The position numbers and the translations under genes were made by a program. A stretch of 64,000 bases of DNA from Flaccisagitta enflata (lineage: Eukaryota > Chaetognatha > Sagittoidea > Aphragmophora), in the NCBI GenBank assembly GCA_965153355.1, contig OZ231127.1, forward strand, positions 80,166,001 through 80,230,000. The letters run 5' to 3'. How positions within the stretch are numbered: position 1 is the first letter of the stretch; every line of letters begins with the position of its first letter. The notes under the pieces were generated by a model. It made no database searches, was not told the DNA's origin, and saw only the letters and a list, made by a program, of their open reading frames with translations. Shown piece by piece: positions 20,120 through 31,234 of this stretch.

Positions 20120-20210
20120 CCAGTAGTCAAGGCGCCTTCCACAGTTTCAGATACAGTCAAGGTTTGCCGTAAGTGCCACAGCCAAATCGGACGCGGCATG
20201 ACGTCTTTCT
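20120..20210 (+). pseudogene. CxxC-motif protein, third part
   Basis: After an acceptor-like CTCTTTCAG the frame reads PVVKAPSTVSDTVKVCRKCH then SQIGRGMTSF. CRKCH plus IGRGM resembles a closing zinc knuckle. It is cut at about 20212-20229 by a T-rich tract and an FB1 end; no continuation with confidence, although a short open frame follows at about 20361-20481. Confidence 0.5.
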
Positions 20211-20228
20211 TTTTTTCTTTCTTTTTTG

Positions 20229-20362
20229 GACAGCGGCCTCAAAGGGGACAAAGTCCTGCAGAACACAGGGGGACTTTTGTTCATCCGTCCGTCCGTCCGT
20301 CCATCCGTCAGTCCTCCCCAGGCTCTCTCAGGCCTGAAATCTGCCCTCTCAGGTCTGAAATC
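20229..20362. repeat. partial FB1 copy (one end and three core units)
   Basis: ACAGCGGCCTCAAAGGGGAC, TCCTGCAGAACACAGGGGGA, a (GTCC)n tract, and about three CTCAGGCCTGAAATCTGCC units. The opposite end is missing. Confidence 0.8.
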
Positions 20363-20756
20363 TACAATATCGCATTACGCACAGCTCCGTGGGTTGATAA
20401 TGGAGGATCAAAATCCACCGAATCCAAGCAAATCAGTGGACTCTAGCGGACTCGTTAACTTATGTGAAGTTCTATATTTATAATGTAATTTTGATGTATT
20501 TTTAGTATCACTATCAAGCCTCTAATGATTTCGAATTGATCTGATCTGAAATTGTATTTATCAAAGCATTTTCATTAAATACTATGCAACCCTGAGTGTG
20601 TTTCTTTAATCATTTGGGTTTAAATTTGATACTACAACCAGATTTTAATCATGATATTGATTTTTCCTGGCGCTTTGCGAGTCCATTGGTCCTTTGGTCC
20701 ATCCATTGTACTCAAGCCAGAGCTGGAAAGTTTGAAACTGCGCATTTAACATGGTT

Positions 20757-20802
20757 TTGAGTGTGTATGTGTATCCATTTGCGTGAGTGTGTGCGTGCTT
20801 GA

Positions 20803-20880
<78 letters not shown>
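20757..20880. repeat. (TG)n tract at the inner end of the right arm
   Basis: GTGTGTATG and GTGTGCG variants lead into a pure TG array (20811-20878). It mirrors the CATGCA/CA tract at 17341-17435 in the left arm. Confidence 0.9.
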
Positions 20881-20959
20881 CATTATGTGTTTGTAAGTGG
20901 TCTTGTTTAGAAGATGCTAACTCTAAAAAGTTGTGCGGGTTTTTGCCATTATTCTAAAA

Positions 20960-21480
20960 AGAATACCAACTTTTGAAGACTTGCTACTTCTAAACGAGTT
21001 GAGCTTTTGACCTCAACTTGGGCTTATTTTGAAGAGCTGTGCCTGAGCTTTAAAATGAGCCCAAGTTGAGGTCAAAAGTTCAATTTGTTCAGGAGATAAC
21101 AGCTCTCAAAATTGTATTAGTTTTTGCTATTATACCTAAAATAACATTAACTTTAAAAGATCGACACTCATTAACGAATTGAGATTTTGACCTCAACTTG
21201 GGCTCATTTTAAAGAGCTGTGTCTCTTCTTTAGAATGAGCCCAAGTTGAGGTCAAAAGCTCAATCCGTTCAGGAGATATGAGCTCTCAAAGTTGTAAGGG
21301 TTTTTGTCTATATTATGAAAATAACATCAACTTTGGAAGACTGCTGCTCCTAAACGAATTGAGCTATTGACCTCAACTTGGGCTCATTCTAAAGAGCTGT
21401 GTCTCCTCTTTAAAATGAGCCCAAGTTGAGGTCAAAAGCTCAATTCCTTTAGGAGATATGAGCTTAAGAAGTTACCTTAT
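20960..21480. repeat. 180-bp tandem repeats in the right arm
   Basis: Three units inverse to those at 16618-17310, each with the AATGAGCCCAAGTTGAGGTC hairpin. Confidence 0.88.
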
Positions 21481-21671
21481 CCAATCTGAATGGCTGAAAG
21501 TGGCCTGTACCAACAACCCCTAGAAAAATGGAATTTAAAGAAAAGGCGCTCCTGAAAAGATTTTGCATTTTGTTGCTATGGATTCTACATGGGCACGACC
21601 ACCCAAAACCACAGAGAAAGTATCTGTTCTCCTATTTTTAACATAGCGGTGGAAAAAAACTGCTGTGTAAT

Positions 21672-22735
21672 CCATAGCTTTAATTTCTTTTTTCTTATTG
21701 ACAAAAAAACACCACCATTTTTTGCTCCAGTATTTTCCTAAAGAGCCAACAATGCTTCACAAGCACTGGGAAACTCATTACATCTAAAAAAATAGTAGTA
21801 ATTGTTATACTACTAAAAAAAACGTTAAATAGCGTTTTTTAAGCTAAAAACTCCACTTATACGCAACCTACTATGCATACAATCTCAATTATATCTCCGT
21901 TATATGCCACTAGATGATTTTGTTTGAAACTCCAAACTCTAGTGAGCAGAGCTGCTCATCTGTGAGAGTGTTTTTAAGTATTCTAGCTCATTTAGCTCAT
22001 TTAGCTTGCTCTTTTTCTCTGATTCAAAATAGGATAAATAAAATAATGTTTTGATTTAAGCATGCAAATACAAGAAAGTATGTCAGTAAGCAAAGCTGGT
22101 TGTCTGGTTAAATCATTTTGAATATTTTAGCTCATCTAGCTCATTTGGCTCGGTTCTATTTTTCTCTGATTTTCAGTGCAATCAATACATACAATTGCTT
22201 TTGATTTGATCTAATAAATAAAAAAGATTCCATGACTGAAGACAAAAGCAGGGTGAAAAGTGACCAATGCTTACGACTTTTTTCCTCATGGCGACAGCCG
22301 CCATTATTGGTAATTAAAAAACTATTGGGAAAAAAGTCTAAATTTTTGCAGCAAATTACATGACATAACAGAATGATGCTCCTCTGGACCACGACTTATA
22401 TTTTTTTCAACTTCAGCCCAATGTGTTACTTGTCAGTGAAATTTTGACACAAAAAACATGAAATATAGTACTTTTAGGAAAAAACTTTCAAACCTGTCAA
22501 ATGATGCATCTTGTTGTAAAAGCCTAAAACTCTTTGCGATCAATGTAGCACCATCCTGTTGGCAAAAAAGAAGGACCTCGGTGCAGGCACAAGCACCTGC
22601 TTAGTCGGGTAAGCCGAAGGCGGTGTGAGACTGATGATCATTTGTAAATTGTAAAAAGTAGAAACACAGTCTGATCCTTGGCCCAAAAAACACAACATCA
22701 CAGTTATTCTGCCTTGATTCACAGCACCATTTCAG
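21672..22735. other. gene-free stretch with repeat R5
   Basis: Bases 21946-22060 and 22085-22180 are copies of the TTTAGCTCATTTAGCTC repeat seen at 14955. No protease exon could be identified here that would supply the missing His and Asp of the gene that follows. Confidence 0.45.
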
Positions 22736-22982
22736 GCATAATTATGAAAAAGCTGATTCATCTGCTGCAAGGATATGGACAGGCAATACGATGGCGACCA
22801 ACGGATATCCAGGCGACAAATCTAGAGGCACCAAGTGGCGCCTAGATATCCCCAGACTCACGGTTTCTCATTCATTGATGCGCTACATGGCTGATACATA
22901 TGGGGGACAAAGTGGGAGCCCTGTTTATTTTCAAGACAAACACGATCTAACCAATGTTGCGGTTGTAGGAATTCACGGATAT
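22736..22982 (+). CDS. V8-like (S1B) serine protease, exon with the catalytic serine
   Basis: A 247-base exon after ACCATTTCAG. It encodes ARIWTGNTMATNGYPGDKSR, then YMADTYGGQSGSPVYFQDKH and VAVVGIHGY. GYPGD, the dT-x-GGQSGSPV serine loop and VVGIH are the hallmarks of V8/glutamyl-endopeptidase-like trypsin-fold proteases; the Ser of QSGSP is the nucleophile. The frame stops two codons after GIHGY unless the weak donor GTATAG at 22983 is used. In the family the His-x-x-Gly turn is normally followed by more sequence, so either a further exon exists or the gene is truncated. The His and Asp exons were not found. Confidence 0.72.
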
Positions 22983-23093
22983 GTATAGTGGATGTCCTAA
23001 TGGAGCTCCCCTGTCTTTCCATTGGTTTTTTACTTTTTCTTTAATCAATACCTATCTTCAAATGGGTTCCTCTGAGCCTTCTTGATAGCTATA

Positions 23094-23693
23094 ACAGGGT
23101 GTGCAAAATTATCCGGACTTGCTCCATAGAAAGAAAACCATAATTAAAAGTTACCCAGGTCTATGAAATTTAAGCCAGAGTATCCCAGGTAGCCATACTA
23201 GAAGCTAGAATTAATTGTAAGTCTTTTCTAAATCCCTAATCACTATGGGAGTTTGAAGCAAAGATTGTGACTTTGACATAATTTTATTTTATAGGCAAAA
23301 TAAGTTAAAAAATCATAGATTCTTGCATTTGTAACAACTCCATGGGGACTTTCTTAGCTTGAGACACACTATGCTGACGGAAGTAAGTTAAATCAACATC
23401 AATGGAGCTCATGAAAGCAAACAAACTAGGCCTAAAGGGCAAGAAAATCTAACAACAGAATTTCACTTGTTTTTGTTTTTGTTTTTTATGAATGTTTTTG
23501 AGGGTGTTTTATCTGAGACAAATTTACCTGAAAAGTTTCAAAGTTTCTGATATTTTTTTCTTTTTGCGAATTTTGGTTATTCATGCTAAAAAGATTACTT
23601 GTAAATCTACCCCTCATGCTTTCAAAAATCATTGTTTTTATAGGGTTTGTTGGAAAAGTAACAGATAAGTCCGGATAATTTTGCACACCCTGT
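23094..23693. mobile_element. 600-bp Tc1/mariner-like MITE
   Basis: Terminal inverted repeats ACAGGGTGTGCAAAATTATC (continuing CGGACTT) flanked by TA. No transposase frame. The ACAGGGTGTGCAAA end is shared with 55782-56366. Confidence 0.85.
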
Positions 23694-23951
23694 TACTTAA
23701 TATCATGTAGAATTATGATTTGAAATGAATGATCCTGTATATTGAGTTAGCACACGCGATTAAAAAGTGGTGTCACTCATTTTCAACTAAGAATTTTTCA
23801 AATTTGACACGCCAGTTTATGCTGAGCAGGGAAATGTAAGGAGGGAGCATGTTGTTGACAAAAATGGATAACAATTGACAATTGATAACAAAGTGCGATT
23901 CCCAAATCAGTAACTGAGTTTGCTATGTTCTTTTTTGAAGATATATTCACT

Positions 23952-24310
23952 TTTAGTCGCGTGCATGCGACTCTATGACTCGCTCTGTTTGTCTGCCTGT
24001 CAGTCGGTTGGTCCGTTAGTCCATCACACTTTGCTATTTCTCGTTGTTTTATGTCATTTTTGTCATTTTAAGTCATTTTAAGTTATTTCAAGACAATTGA
24101 AATTTAGTCTTTTAGTCTTTTAGCCTTAGAAGGGGTTTTTGCATTGGGAAAATTATTGAGATACTACATAGGGAAAATCTAAGTAAAATCTAGATAATAC
24201 GCCCAATGCGAAAACCCCTTTAGTCTTTGTCTTTTAGTCTTTTAGTTCTTTAGTTTTTTTGTCTTATGGTCTTAACAACCGCACGCGACTGTAAGGTGTT
24301 GTCCTTGTTC
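23952..24310 (+). repeat. hairpin-end repeat, family 2 copy with a nested small palindrome
   Basis: Starts TTTAGTCGCGTGCATGCGAC and ends GCACGCGACTGTAAGGTGTT then GTCCTTGTT. The core is made of TTTTAGTCTTTTAGTC and TCATTTTAAGTCATTT units. Bases 24128-24222 are a separate inverted element (AAGGGGTTTTTGCATTGGG ends). Confidence 0.8.
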
Positions 24311-25649
24311 TTTGCAAATCTAAAATTTTCAGTGGGTCATGGTACATCAACAAAACAAGTTTTTTATTGCATTTCGCATCTTTTTCAGCTGCAAAATGAA
24401 CATTAAAACTGGCAAACGCAAGATTACGATGACTTATGCAAAACATGTCTATTGACACTTTTAGGGGAAGCAACAAAGATTAGAACTTCATGAAAATCAG
24501 TGAAATTTTAGTATTGTTTTTAGCTACTCATTTTTGAGCCCTTAATCCTTACATGAGGTAGCCATGTTCTAACTGCTCTTGCTTTTAAATCGTTTGAGCA
24601 GTTATTCCCGAACACAACAGGATATCAAAACCACAGCGTAGTAAAACCTGATTGGGAATGAAATTATCAATTACTCATTCTGAGAGCGGGTCGCGGGCGC
24701 TTTTCCCAAATGGAAATTAGGAAGAATTTTTTTTCCTATGATATGTCTGTGATATGAGAAGAAAAACCGGTTGATGAATTGAGACTTTCATCAAATAAAT
24801 ATGACTCGAAAAAAAAAAAACCTTTCAGAGATTGAAATTCTAAGATCTTCTCTATACGCGATAAAATTAAGGACTGAAGGACAACAAAAATTGAAAACTA
24901 CAAGCTCATGAATATACGGACTAAATATACTATTATGAACTGAAAACCTCTGAATTCGATTTTGATAAAATGACACCGGATGAAAAATATCTTCAAATTG
25001 ATTAATTTTTAGCCATTATATGGTATTTTGATCTATCCAGTGCTTCTGTTTCGAGTTTCTATCTGATTGGTCAATGATTTTTTAATTTAAATCAGTGTAT
25101 CCTCAAGTGTTTAAAAAGCAGCAAAAAACATTGAATTTTTTTTTCGTTTACCTTTAATATAAGATGATTTTAGAGCAATACGTTAGCCTTCAATTTTTTC
25201 AACATTTATAAAATTTGGTTAAAATGTGATCTAATGAGGTCAAGCACAATGATTTTGGCCAACCTGTTTGGATTTTAGTACTCTTTCTGTAAAGGTTGTC
25301 CTCAGTAGATATGAACTGAAAACCTCTGAATTCGATTTTGGTAAAATGACAGTTTTTCTTCAAACCCCTGTCATTTGAAAACGGATTGAGCTACTGAGCT
25401 CTGCTTGGTCTTGAATGGAAGATTTTTTGTCATAGTTTATTTATCTGCTTTCATTTTTATATTGGATATTGAAGTTTAGCTGCTATGAACATGAGTAGGT
25501 GCCCGTATATTTATGAGCTAGATAACTAGTACAACGCTTGTGGCGGGAATTCTTATTTTCTTCGCAGCTCAATCCTTACCTTTGATGAATGTTTTATGCT
25601 CGGTTATGCGTTTGTTGATTGTTAACTTTGTCTTGTTGTTAATAAAACA
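24311..25649. other. gene-free AT-rich stretch
   Basis: A 39-bp direct repeat (ATGAACTGAAAACCTCTGAA and onward) lies at about 24937 and 25313. Nothing else recognised on either strand. Confidence 0.45.
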
Positions 25650-25831
25650 AGGCTGGATACACGGATACCGAAGTCGCGTGCTGGTGGGCAGGGGCAGTGA
25701 TCAAAAAGGGTAACAAAGCAATTGGGCAGGGGCGGTGACGCGAAGTCCGCCCAATAAATCAAATTATGACTGATGGTCAGATGGATGACCAACAAAGTGC
25801 GTTACAGTGGTGCCTGCATGCGACTTAAAAA
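25650..25831 (-). repeat. hairpin-end repeat, family 2 copy (inverted)
   Basis: Begins AACAAGGCTGGATACACGGA, has a GTGGGCAGGGGCAGTGA block, and ends with a decayed hairpin CCTGCATGCGACTTAAAA. Confidence 0.75.
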
Positions 25832-25997
25832 GTCAACAAATATTTGATTGATGGACAGTTCTCACATGCCTCCTCCCATCTTTACGCGAGGGTCTGTTCA
25901 TTGGTGAATTGGTTCCACCATTCATCCGATATGCCGATATGCCGATATCGCGGGTTCAAACTGCTGGATCTCATTCGCCGCGGATGTTGATGAGATC

Positions 25998-26047
25998 CAA
26001 AATTGCCTGACTGTTTGTCTGTCTGTCTATCTGTCTGTTTTTCTGTT

Positions 26048-26128
<81 letters not shown>

Positions 26129-26129
26129 T

Positions 26130-26162
<33 letters not shown>

Positions 26163-26250
26163 TAAATGTGTCTGTCGGTCCCTATGTTTTCTGTCTGTCT
26201 CTCCGTCTGTCTGTCAGTCTCTCTGTCTGTCTGTTTGTTTGTCCATCACT
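25998..26250. repeat. (CTGT)n microsatellite
   Basis: Long TGTC tetranucleotide array at about 26003-26160 with a shorter, interrupted continuation to 26250. Encodes only CLSV peptide repeats. It lies some 330 bases before kinase A. Confidence 0.95.
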
Positions 26251-26583
26251 AGTCCATACTTTGTCTGTCGATGAATAGAGGACGCATTGTTTCCTGGTCA
26301 TACATGCTTTTAACGTTAGTGAATTCACGTAGTCGCGTGAGTTGTGCGAGACCCAAAACGATATTTGCACGGTACTCGCGGGAAAAAAATCTGTATTCTA
26401 CGTTGAAAGCCGGTAATCCAAATCAAAATCCAAGTCAAAATCAAAACAAGAGAATCAATTCATTCGGTTTATGTTTTAGGTTCTAGACGCGCAATTTGGG
26501 AATGAATAACTAAACATCGACATAAGCTATACCGTTAAGGGGTAGAATTGTCTTTTTTTTTCCATTGAGCAGATTTTGTCACG

Positions 26584-26932
26584 ATGGATAATCCAGGACT
26601 AACACCGGAGCAAATAGGCGACTACAAAGTCGACAGACACCTAGGAAATGGCGCATTTGGCAGGGTCTATCGCGTGGAAAAGAATGGCAAAAAGTTTGCG
26701 ATGAAAGTCATCGTAGATTTTGACTCGTCAGCGATAACGGAAGTGATTGTCCTATGCGAAGTCCAACACAAGAATATCATCACTTTCTTCGAATCATTTC
26801 GTGATGAGTCCAATCTTTGCATTGTCATGGAGCTGGCCGAGACCACGTTGAGAGATTACGTGATACAAAACGGAAGATTGCCCAGTTGGGACGCCGACCA
26901 AGGAGCGGAAAGGAATGTTTGCAAGTTTCTTG
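26584..26932 (+). CDS. protein kinase A, exon 1 (N-lobe)
   Basis: ATG at 26584 follows an acceptor-like GAGCAG (26567-26572), the same layout as kinase B, so an upstream non-coding exon is likely. The 116 complete codons form the kinase N-lobe: glycine loop GNGAFGRVYRV (residues 21-31), ATP-binding Lys41 in FAMKV, helix-C Glu53 in TEVIVLCEVQH, and hinge VMELAE (81-86). The beta3 to helix-C loop is short. The exon ends KFL plus one base at TTG|GTAAGA (phase 1), matching the exon at 42667. It would phosphorylate Ser/Thr judging by exon 2. Closest named family not determined. Paralogue of kinase B at 45802. Confidence 0.88.
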
Positions 26933-27084
26933 GTAAGATATCTTGTATCTAACAATATACAATACATTTCGATTGAAAGACCTGATTCCTGGGATGATTA
27001 CTGTGTTTCAAATGCATTGACTTTATTCAGGGGAACAAAAATTCTAATGAGAATTAATTTTTAAAGTCTTACGATACAAGTAAT

Positions 27085-27650
27085 AGTCGCAAAAGCGTTA
27101 GATGGTCAGCGGTACCCGTTGCCCCTATGTGAATAAATGTGGGTGTGTGATGGTGAGAGGGGCAGCGGCCCCGAAGGAGCCGATGACCTATGCTTAGTAA
27201 GTTTTGAAGCTTTAGGCTTGAATTTGAGCATAGACATTAGGATTAAAGCCTTTAGGCTGTGATCTGAGCCTCAAGGCTGTGAATTGAGCCTTGGGGCTGT
27301 GATTTGAGCCTCGAGGCTGTGATTTGAGCCTTGAGGCTGCGATTTGAGCCTTGAGGCTGGAATTTGAGCCTCGAGGCTGGGATTTGAGCCTCGAGGCTGG
27401 GATTTGAGCCTTGAGGCTGGGATTTGAGGCTCAAGGCTGGGATTTGAGGCTCAAGGCTGGGATTTGAGGCTCAAGGCTGGGATTTGAGCCCCAAGGCTGG
27501 AATTTGGGCCTCAAGGCTAGGATTTGGGCCTCGAGGCTAAGATTTGGGCCTCAGGGCTGGGAATTGAGCCTCAAGGCTAGGATATGAGCTTTGGGGGGTG
27601 GACGGAGAAGAAGGAGGAGGAGAAAATTCCCCTATGTTGAAAGCATAGGT
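27085..27650. mobile_element. FB1 copy B (GGGATTTGAGCCT core) in kinase A intron
   Basis: Left end AGTCGCAAAAGCGTTAGATG, GGTCAGCGGTACCCGTTGCC; right end GAAAGCATAGGTC. The core is about 20 units of GGATTTGAGCCTCRAGGCTG. The sequence GATTCCTG[AG]GATGATTACTGTG occurs just before (26982) and just after (27653) the element, a flanking duplication longer than a normal target site. Confidence 0.85.
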
Positions 27651-27879
27651 CCTGATTCCTGAGATGATTACTGTGTAAAAGTGCAACAGCATCAGTGGAC
27701 ATGATAAGTGTAATTGCATCTTTTTGGATCAAATGAGAAAATCCTGGTGAGGTCAATATTTGTCGAACTAGTTGATGTTGAATAAAAAAATTGGCTGTTC
27801 TGCCTTATGAACAACATGCTGCATTCCCAGAAAAAAGTTCCTTCCGAAATTCTTGGGCAAAAGTGCTTTGACAATATAT

Positions 27880-28077
27880 GAAAAAAACACGCGACTCTAT
27901 ACCTTGCTGTGTCTACCCAACCATCCGTCCATCTGTCCGTCCGTCCATCCCTGCTTGAGTAAAACAAGGCCAAGAGATGTCCAATAAATGCGTCTTCTTT
28001 ATATAACAAGTGACGGGTGGGCAGGGGCATCCAACCCCAATGCACACCCCATGCCCCCACCAGCAACACCCACACCA
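27880..28077. repeat. fragments of family 2 and 3 hairpin-end repeats
   Basis: ACACGCGACTCTATACC followed by GTCCGTCC, then AAAACAAGGCCAAGAGATG, then CAAGTGACGGGTGGGCAGGG. Ends of two families are spliced together. Confidence 0.6.
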
Positions 28078-28641
28078 ACAAGTCATCTAAGGATCGCACA
28101 TGGTCAGCGGTACCCGATGCCCTGCTTGGAGTAATAGGCTGAAGAAGTGGAGTGAGAGCAGGGCAGCGGCCTCAAAGGGCCGATGTCCTGTAGGTCACAG
28201 GGGTGAATTTCCATACGTCCTGCGAGGGCATATATGAGGCCTTGGTAGCATTTTTTCTATGATATTCAATGGTAATTTTGCATTTTTTTTTCAATTTCTT
28301 GTCACTTTGCCTTGTTATTCAATGGGAATTTTACATTTTTCTCTGTTTTCATAAATTTTCCATGTTATTCAATGGGAAATAGACATTTTTTTTGGTTAAC
28401 TTTCCATGTTATTCAATGGGTAGTTTGCATTTTGTCAATTTCCCATATTATTTCATGGGAATTTGAGGATTGAGAAGCTTTGGGGGGGGAGGACGGACGG
28501 ATATACAGACGGACATATGGAAATTCACCCCTGTGTCCTACAGAACATCAGCTCTTTGCAGCGGCGTAGGAGGAGGGGCGTCAGGGGCGTCAGCTGACGC
28601 CCCTACAGTCGGACACCCATGGCAGTCGGACACAAAAAAGC

Positions 28642-28725
<84 letters not shown>

Positions 28726-29526
28726 AATATTAAAAAATGGGAGAAGAAAGTAGGTTAAGAGGTTATGCCATTTTGTCTAGTTGACCTTGAGAAATTATGT
28801 CTGAAATTGAAAAAAATTCTTTTGAGTTAATGAAGATACTTAACTGGTCTTTAAGTTTTTTAAAAACTTTTTACTTGATTTAAAAAAAAAATAAGTTTGA
28901 TTCTCTGAGCTTGGTGTTTGTAATTGTTACACCAGTCATTTTTGCAACCATGGATTGCACCACTTTTAACTCGATCCAAATGACTGAGAAAAAAAACATT
29001 ATTGAAATGGATTCCCATAAGAGGAATATGGCCAGGGGAGGCACACAGGCAAAGATGAGAAAACTGTAACAATCAATAAGATCAATTAGAACATTAAAAA
29101 TTTTCATTATAAGAAATTACTATTCTAATTTTTTTTCCATTGATTTTCAGAATTTTTCTTTCAAGCTAGATGTTTTTTTCAATTAATATCTTTTTCCATT
29201 CTATAAAGTTTTTTTTTATAAACTTTTTGTATTAATCTTTTTTATAAATTTTTTGTATTTTTTAAGAATTGGTCAAAAAGATTTTAATATTTTGCATATT
29301 ATCAAATGTCTAAAAACTCAGATATGATTTTAACAGTTTTCTTTCTCTGTCTTGATACTTGCACCCCTCCCCTGAAATGATGAATTTATATGTTTTTTAC
29401 CTACTTTTTCAACTAATTTAGTTACACAGTGAGTCGGACACAGTATTCAGTCGGACACAGATTAGGGCCTGACGCCCCTGCCCATTTTCCTGCCCTACGC
29501 CGCTGGCTCTTTGGGGCCGCTGCCCA
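28078..29526. mobile_element. FB1 copy with TTCAATGGGAATTTT core, split by a hAT-like element
   Basis: Left end ACAAGTCATCTAAGGATCGC and ATGTCCTGTAGGTCACAGGG; right end CACCCCTGTGTCCTACAG and, after the insertion, GGGGCCGCTGCCC. The core (28240-28460) is a roughly 50-bp repeat containing TTATTCAATGGGAATTTTGC. Very similar to 37345-37855. Confidence 0.82.
28559..29505. mobile_element. hAT-like element with 8-bp duplication GCTCTTTG
   Basis: The ends CAGCGGCGTAGG and CCTACGCCGCTG, with GGCGTCAGG/CCTGACGCC just inside, are inverted. Exact 8-bp duplications GCTCTTTG stand at 28551-28558 and 29506-29513. Without the insertion the host FB1 end reads continuously. The interior has an (AAAG)n array (28645-28727) and no recognisable transposase. 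Confidence 0.92.
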
Positions 29527-30175
29527 AAAAAGGCATCTAAAAGGCTCGTTTTCCAATTTTTGACGTGTGGGTTACAGACGGACGGACGGATGGATGAACA
29601 AAGCCTCTTATTAGGGCCAACAGTTTTTGCATCAAATCAATTGAGCACCCTGGCCTGCAGCTTTTTTAAACAGACTTTGTCTACACTGTTGAAAACTACT
29701 CGCTATATTGACTTTTCTCCGTGATTTAGAGGTTCCAGATTTGATATTTTGATCATAATTTGTTGGTGGTTGCGGTAAAAATGTCAAATTTAAGTCATTT
29801 TCGCCGCCAAACTGGGCCTTTAGCCTTTGAAATCGAACCTAAAACCATGAGATTATAAAACTAGAGCTCAAAATCTCACTAGCGGTGCAGTCCGCATGTT
29901 TCTATCATTTTTCGTTTAGATTTGAGAGCATTTCAAAGATGAAAGGAATTGAAGGGAAAATTGCAGCTTCAATTTCAGTGGCAATTTTGACATTTTTTCA
30001 AATTTCGCGGCTCTCGATGGACCAATCTGCATAAAATTGGTGATCAAATTGAAGACTTTTTTCTCTTCTAGCTGATGGTAACAAAATTTTGGATCGATAT
30101 TTACCCCAAAAGATTTTAGAGACTGTAGAAGCAGGTGCAAAAAAGTCGATTTTTTTTTTTGCAAATTGGTTAATT
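29527..30175. other. gene-free stretch
   Basis: A (GGAC)n fragment with AAAGCCTCTTATTAGGG at 29577-29612 looks like a decayed family 3 end. The rest shows nothing I can name. Confidence 0.4.
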
Positions 30176-30348
30176 TTTAGTCGCGTGCACGCGACTCTAT
30201 GACCCACTCTGTCCGTCTGTCGGTCCGTCCGTCCGTCGGTCGGTCCGTAACACTTTGCTTTTTTCGCCGTTTGACGACATTTGAAGTCATTTTAAGTCAT
30301 TTTAAGTCATTTAAGACCGCACGCGACTTGTAATGCGATGGCCTTGTT
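30176..30348 (+). repeat. hairpin-end repeat, family 2 copy
   Basis: TTTTAGTCGCGTGCACGCGAC hairpin at 30180-30195, GTCCGTCC tract, TTTTAAGTCATTTTAAGTCA core, GCACGCGACTTG and GGCCTTGTT end. Confidence 0.88.
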
Positions 30349-30379
30349 TTTTATTAAAAATGAGGCCACTTCCATTTCA

Positions 30380-30672
30380 TAAAATCCTTGAAGCTGGGAT
30401 TTAATGCTAAAGGCGGAGATGTGAGCCTCGAGGCTGGGATTTGAGCCTCAAGGCTGGAATTTCAACCTTGAGGTTAGGATTTGAGCCTTGAGGCAAAGAT
30501 TTGCGCCTTGAGGCTAGAATTTGAGACTTGAGACTAGAATTTGAGCCTTGGGACTAGAATTTGGGCCTTAAGGCTACGATATAAGCTCCAAAGGGGGTGG
30601 ACGGAGAAGAAGGAGGAGAAATTTCCCTTATGAGTGAAAGCATAGGTCATCAGCCCCTTTGAGGCCGCGGCT
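30380..30672. mobile_element. FB1 copy C, left end missing
   Basis: Core of about 10 units of GGATTTGAGCCTYGAGGCT, purine tract, then GAAAGCATAGGTCATCAGCC and GGCCGCGGC. The normal left end is absent. Confidence 0.7.
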
Positions 30673-31234
30673 CAGAGACCTACCTCACCCTCAATACTTC
30701 CCACGCCTCCCCACTAGGGTGGTCCGGAATTCAGTCAAATTTTTTATATTGATATGCTTGGGCCGTTTGCACCAATTTCCAACGAAAGAAGGATTTCTCA
30801 CAAGCTAGGGTGTGAAATCAAACAAGCAACCTTGTTGGCAAAATCATAGGCTTACTTTGGAAATTTTTTCATTGCCATAGGAAGCCTTTAATTTTGCCGA
30901 CATAGTTTAATCTTCAAACTCAGACCTATCCTTGGAGAAAAACTTTCTAATTTGGTACATTAATGCAATAAACTAGAGTACATCACTTTTTGAAAGTTGA
31001 CCCTTATCCATGGCCACTCTACTCCCCTCCCCCTCATTCCTTCCAAACCCCCCCCCCCACGCCTACCCCCTTCCACGCCTCCACATCCCCCCAACACGCA
31101 GTTTAATGACATCTTTAAAACCTCTTTCAAACTTGTTACCACAATAAAGACTCAAAAATGCTGTGACCAACAGACCATTAGTTTTTTCGATGAATCAGTC
31201 TTTTTTAATCCAAGTGATGATTTTCAATTGGACA
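30673..31234. other. gene-free stretch within kinase A intron
   Basis: C-rich tracts at 31020-31095 (CCCCCCCCC, CCACGCCTCC). No exon. The frames here are unremarkable. Confidence 0.4.

Larger units (their letters stand above)
16429..21667. mobile_element. 5.2-kb transposon with very long inverted arms and TAAT duplication
   Basis: The left arm (16429 to about 17435) and right arm (about 20757-21667) are inverse copies. Both start with CACAGCAGTTTTTTTCCACC, pass through ACAGATACTTTCTC and GGCCACTTTCAGCCATTCAG, then 3-4 units of a 180-bp tandem repeat, and end at a CA/TG microsatellite. TAAT lies directly outside both ends (16425-16428 and 21668-21671), a clear 4-bp target duplication. CAC ends with 4-bp duplications fit the CMC group. 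The space between the arms holds a broken CxxC-protein gene and many nested insertions. No transposase was recognised. Confidence 0.85.
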
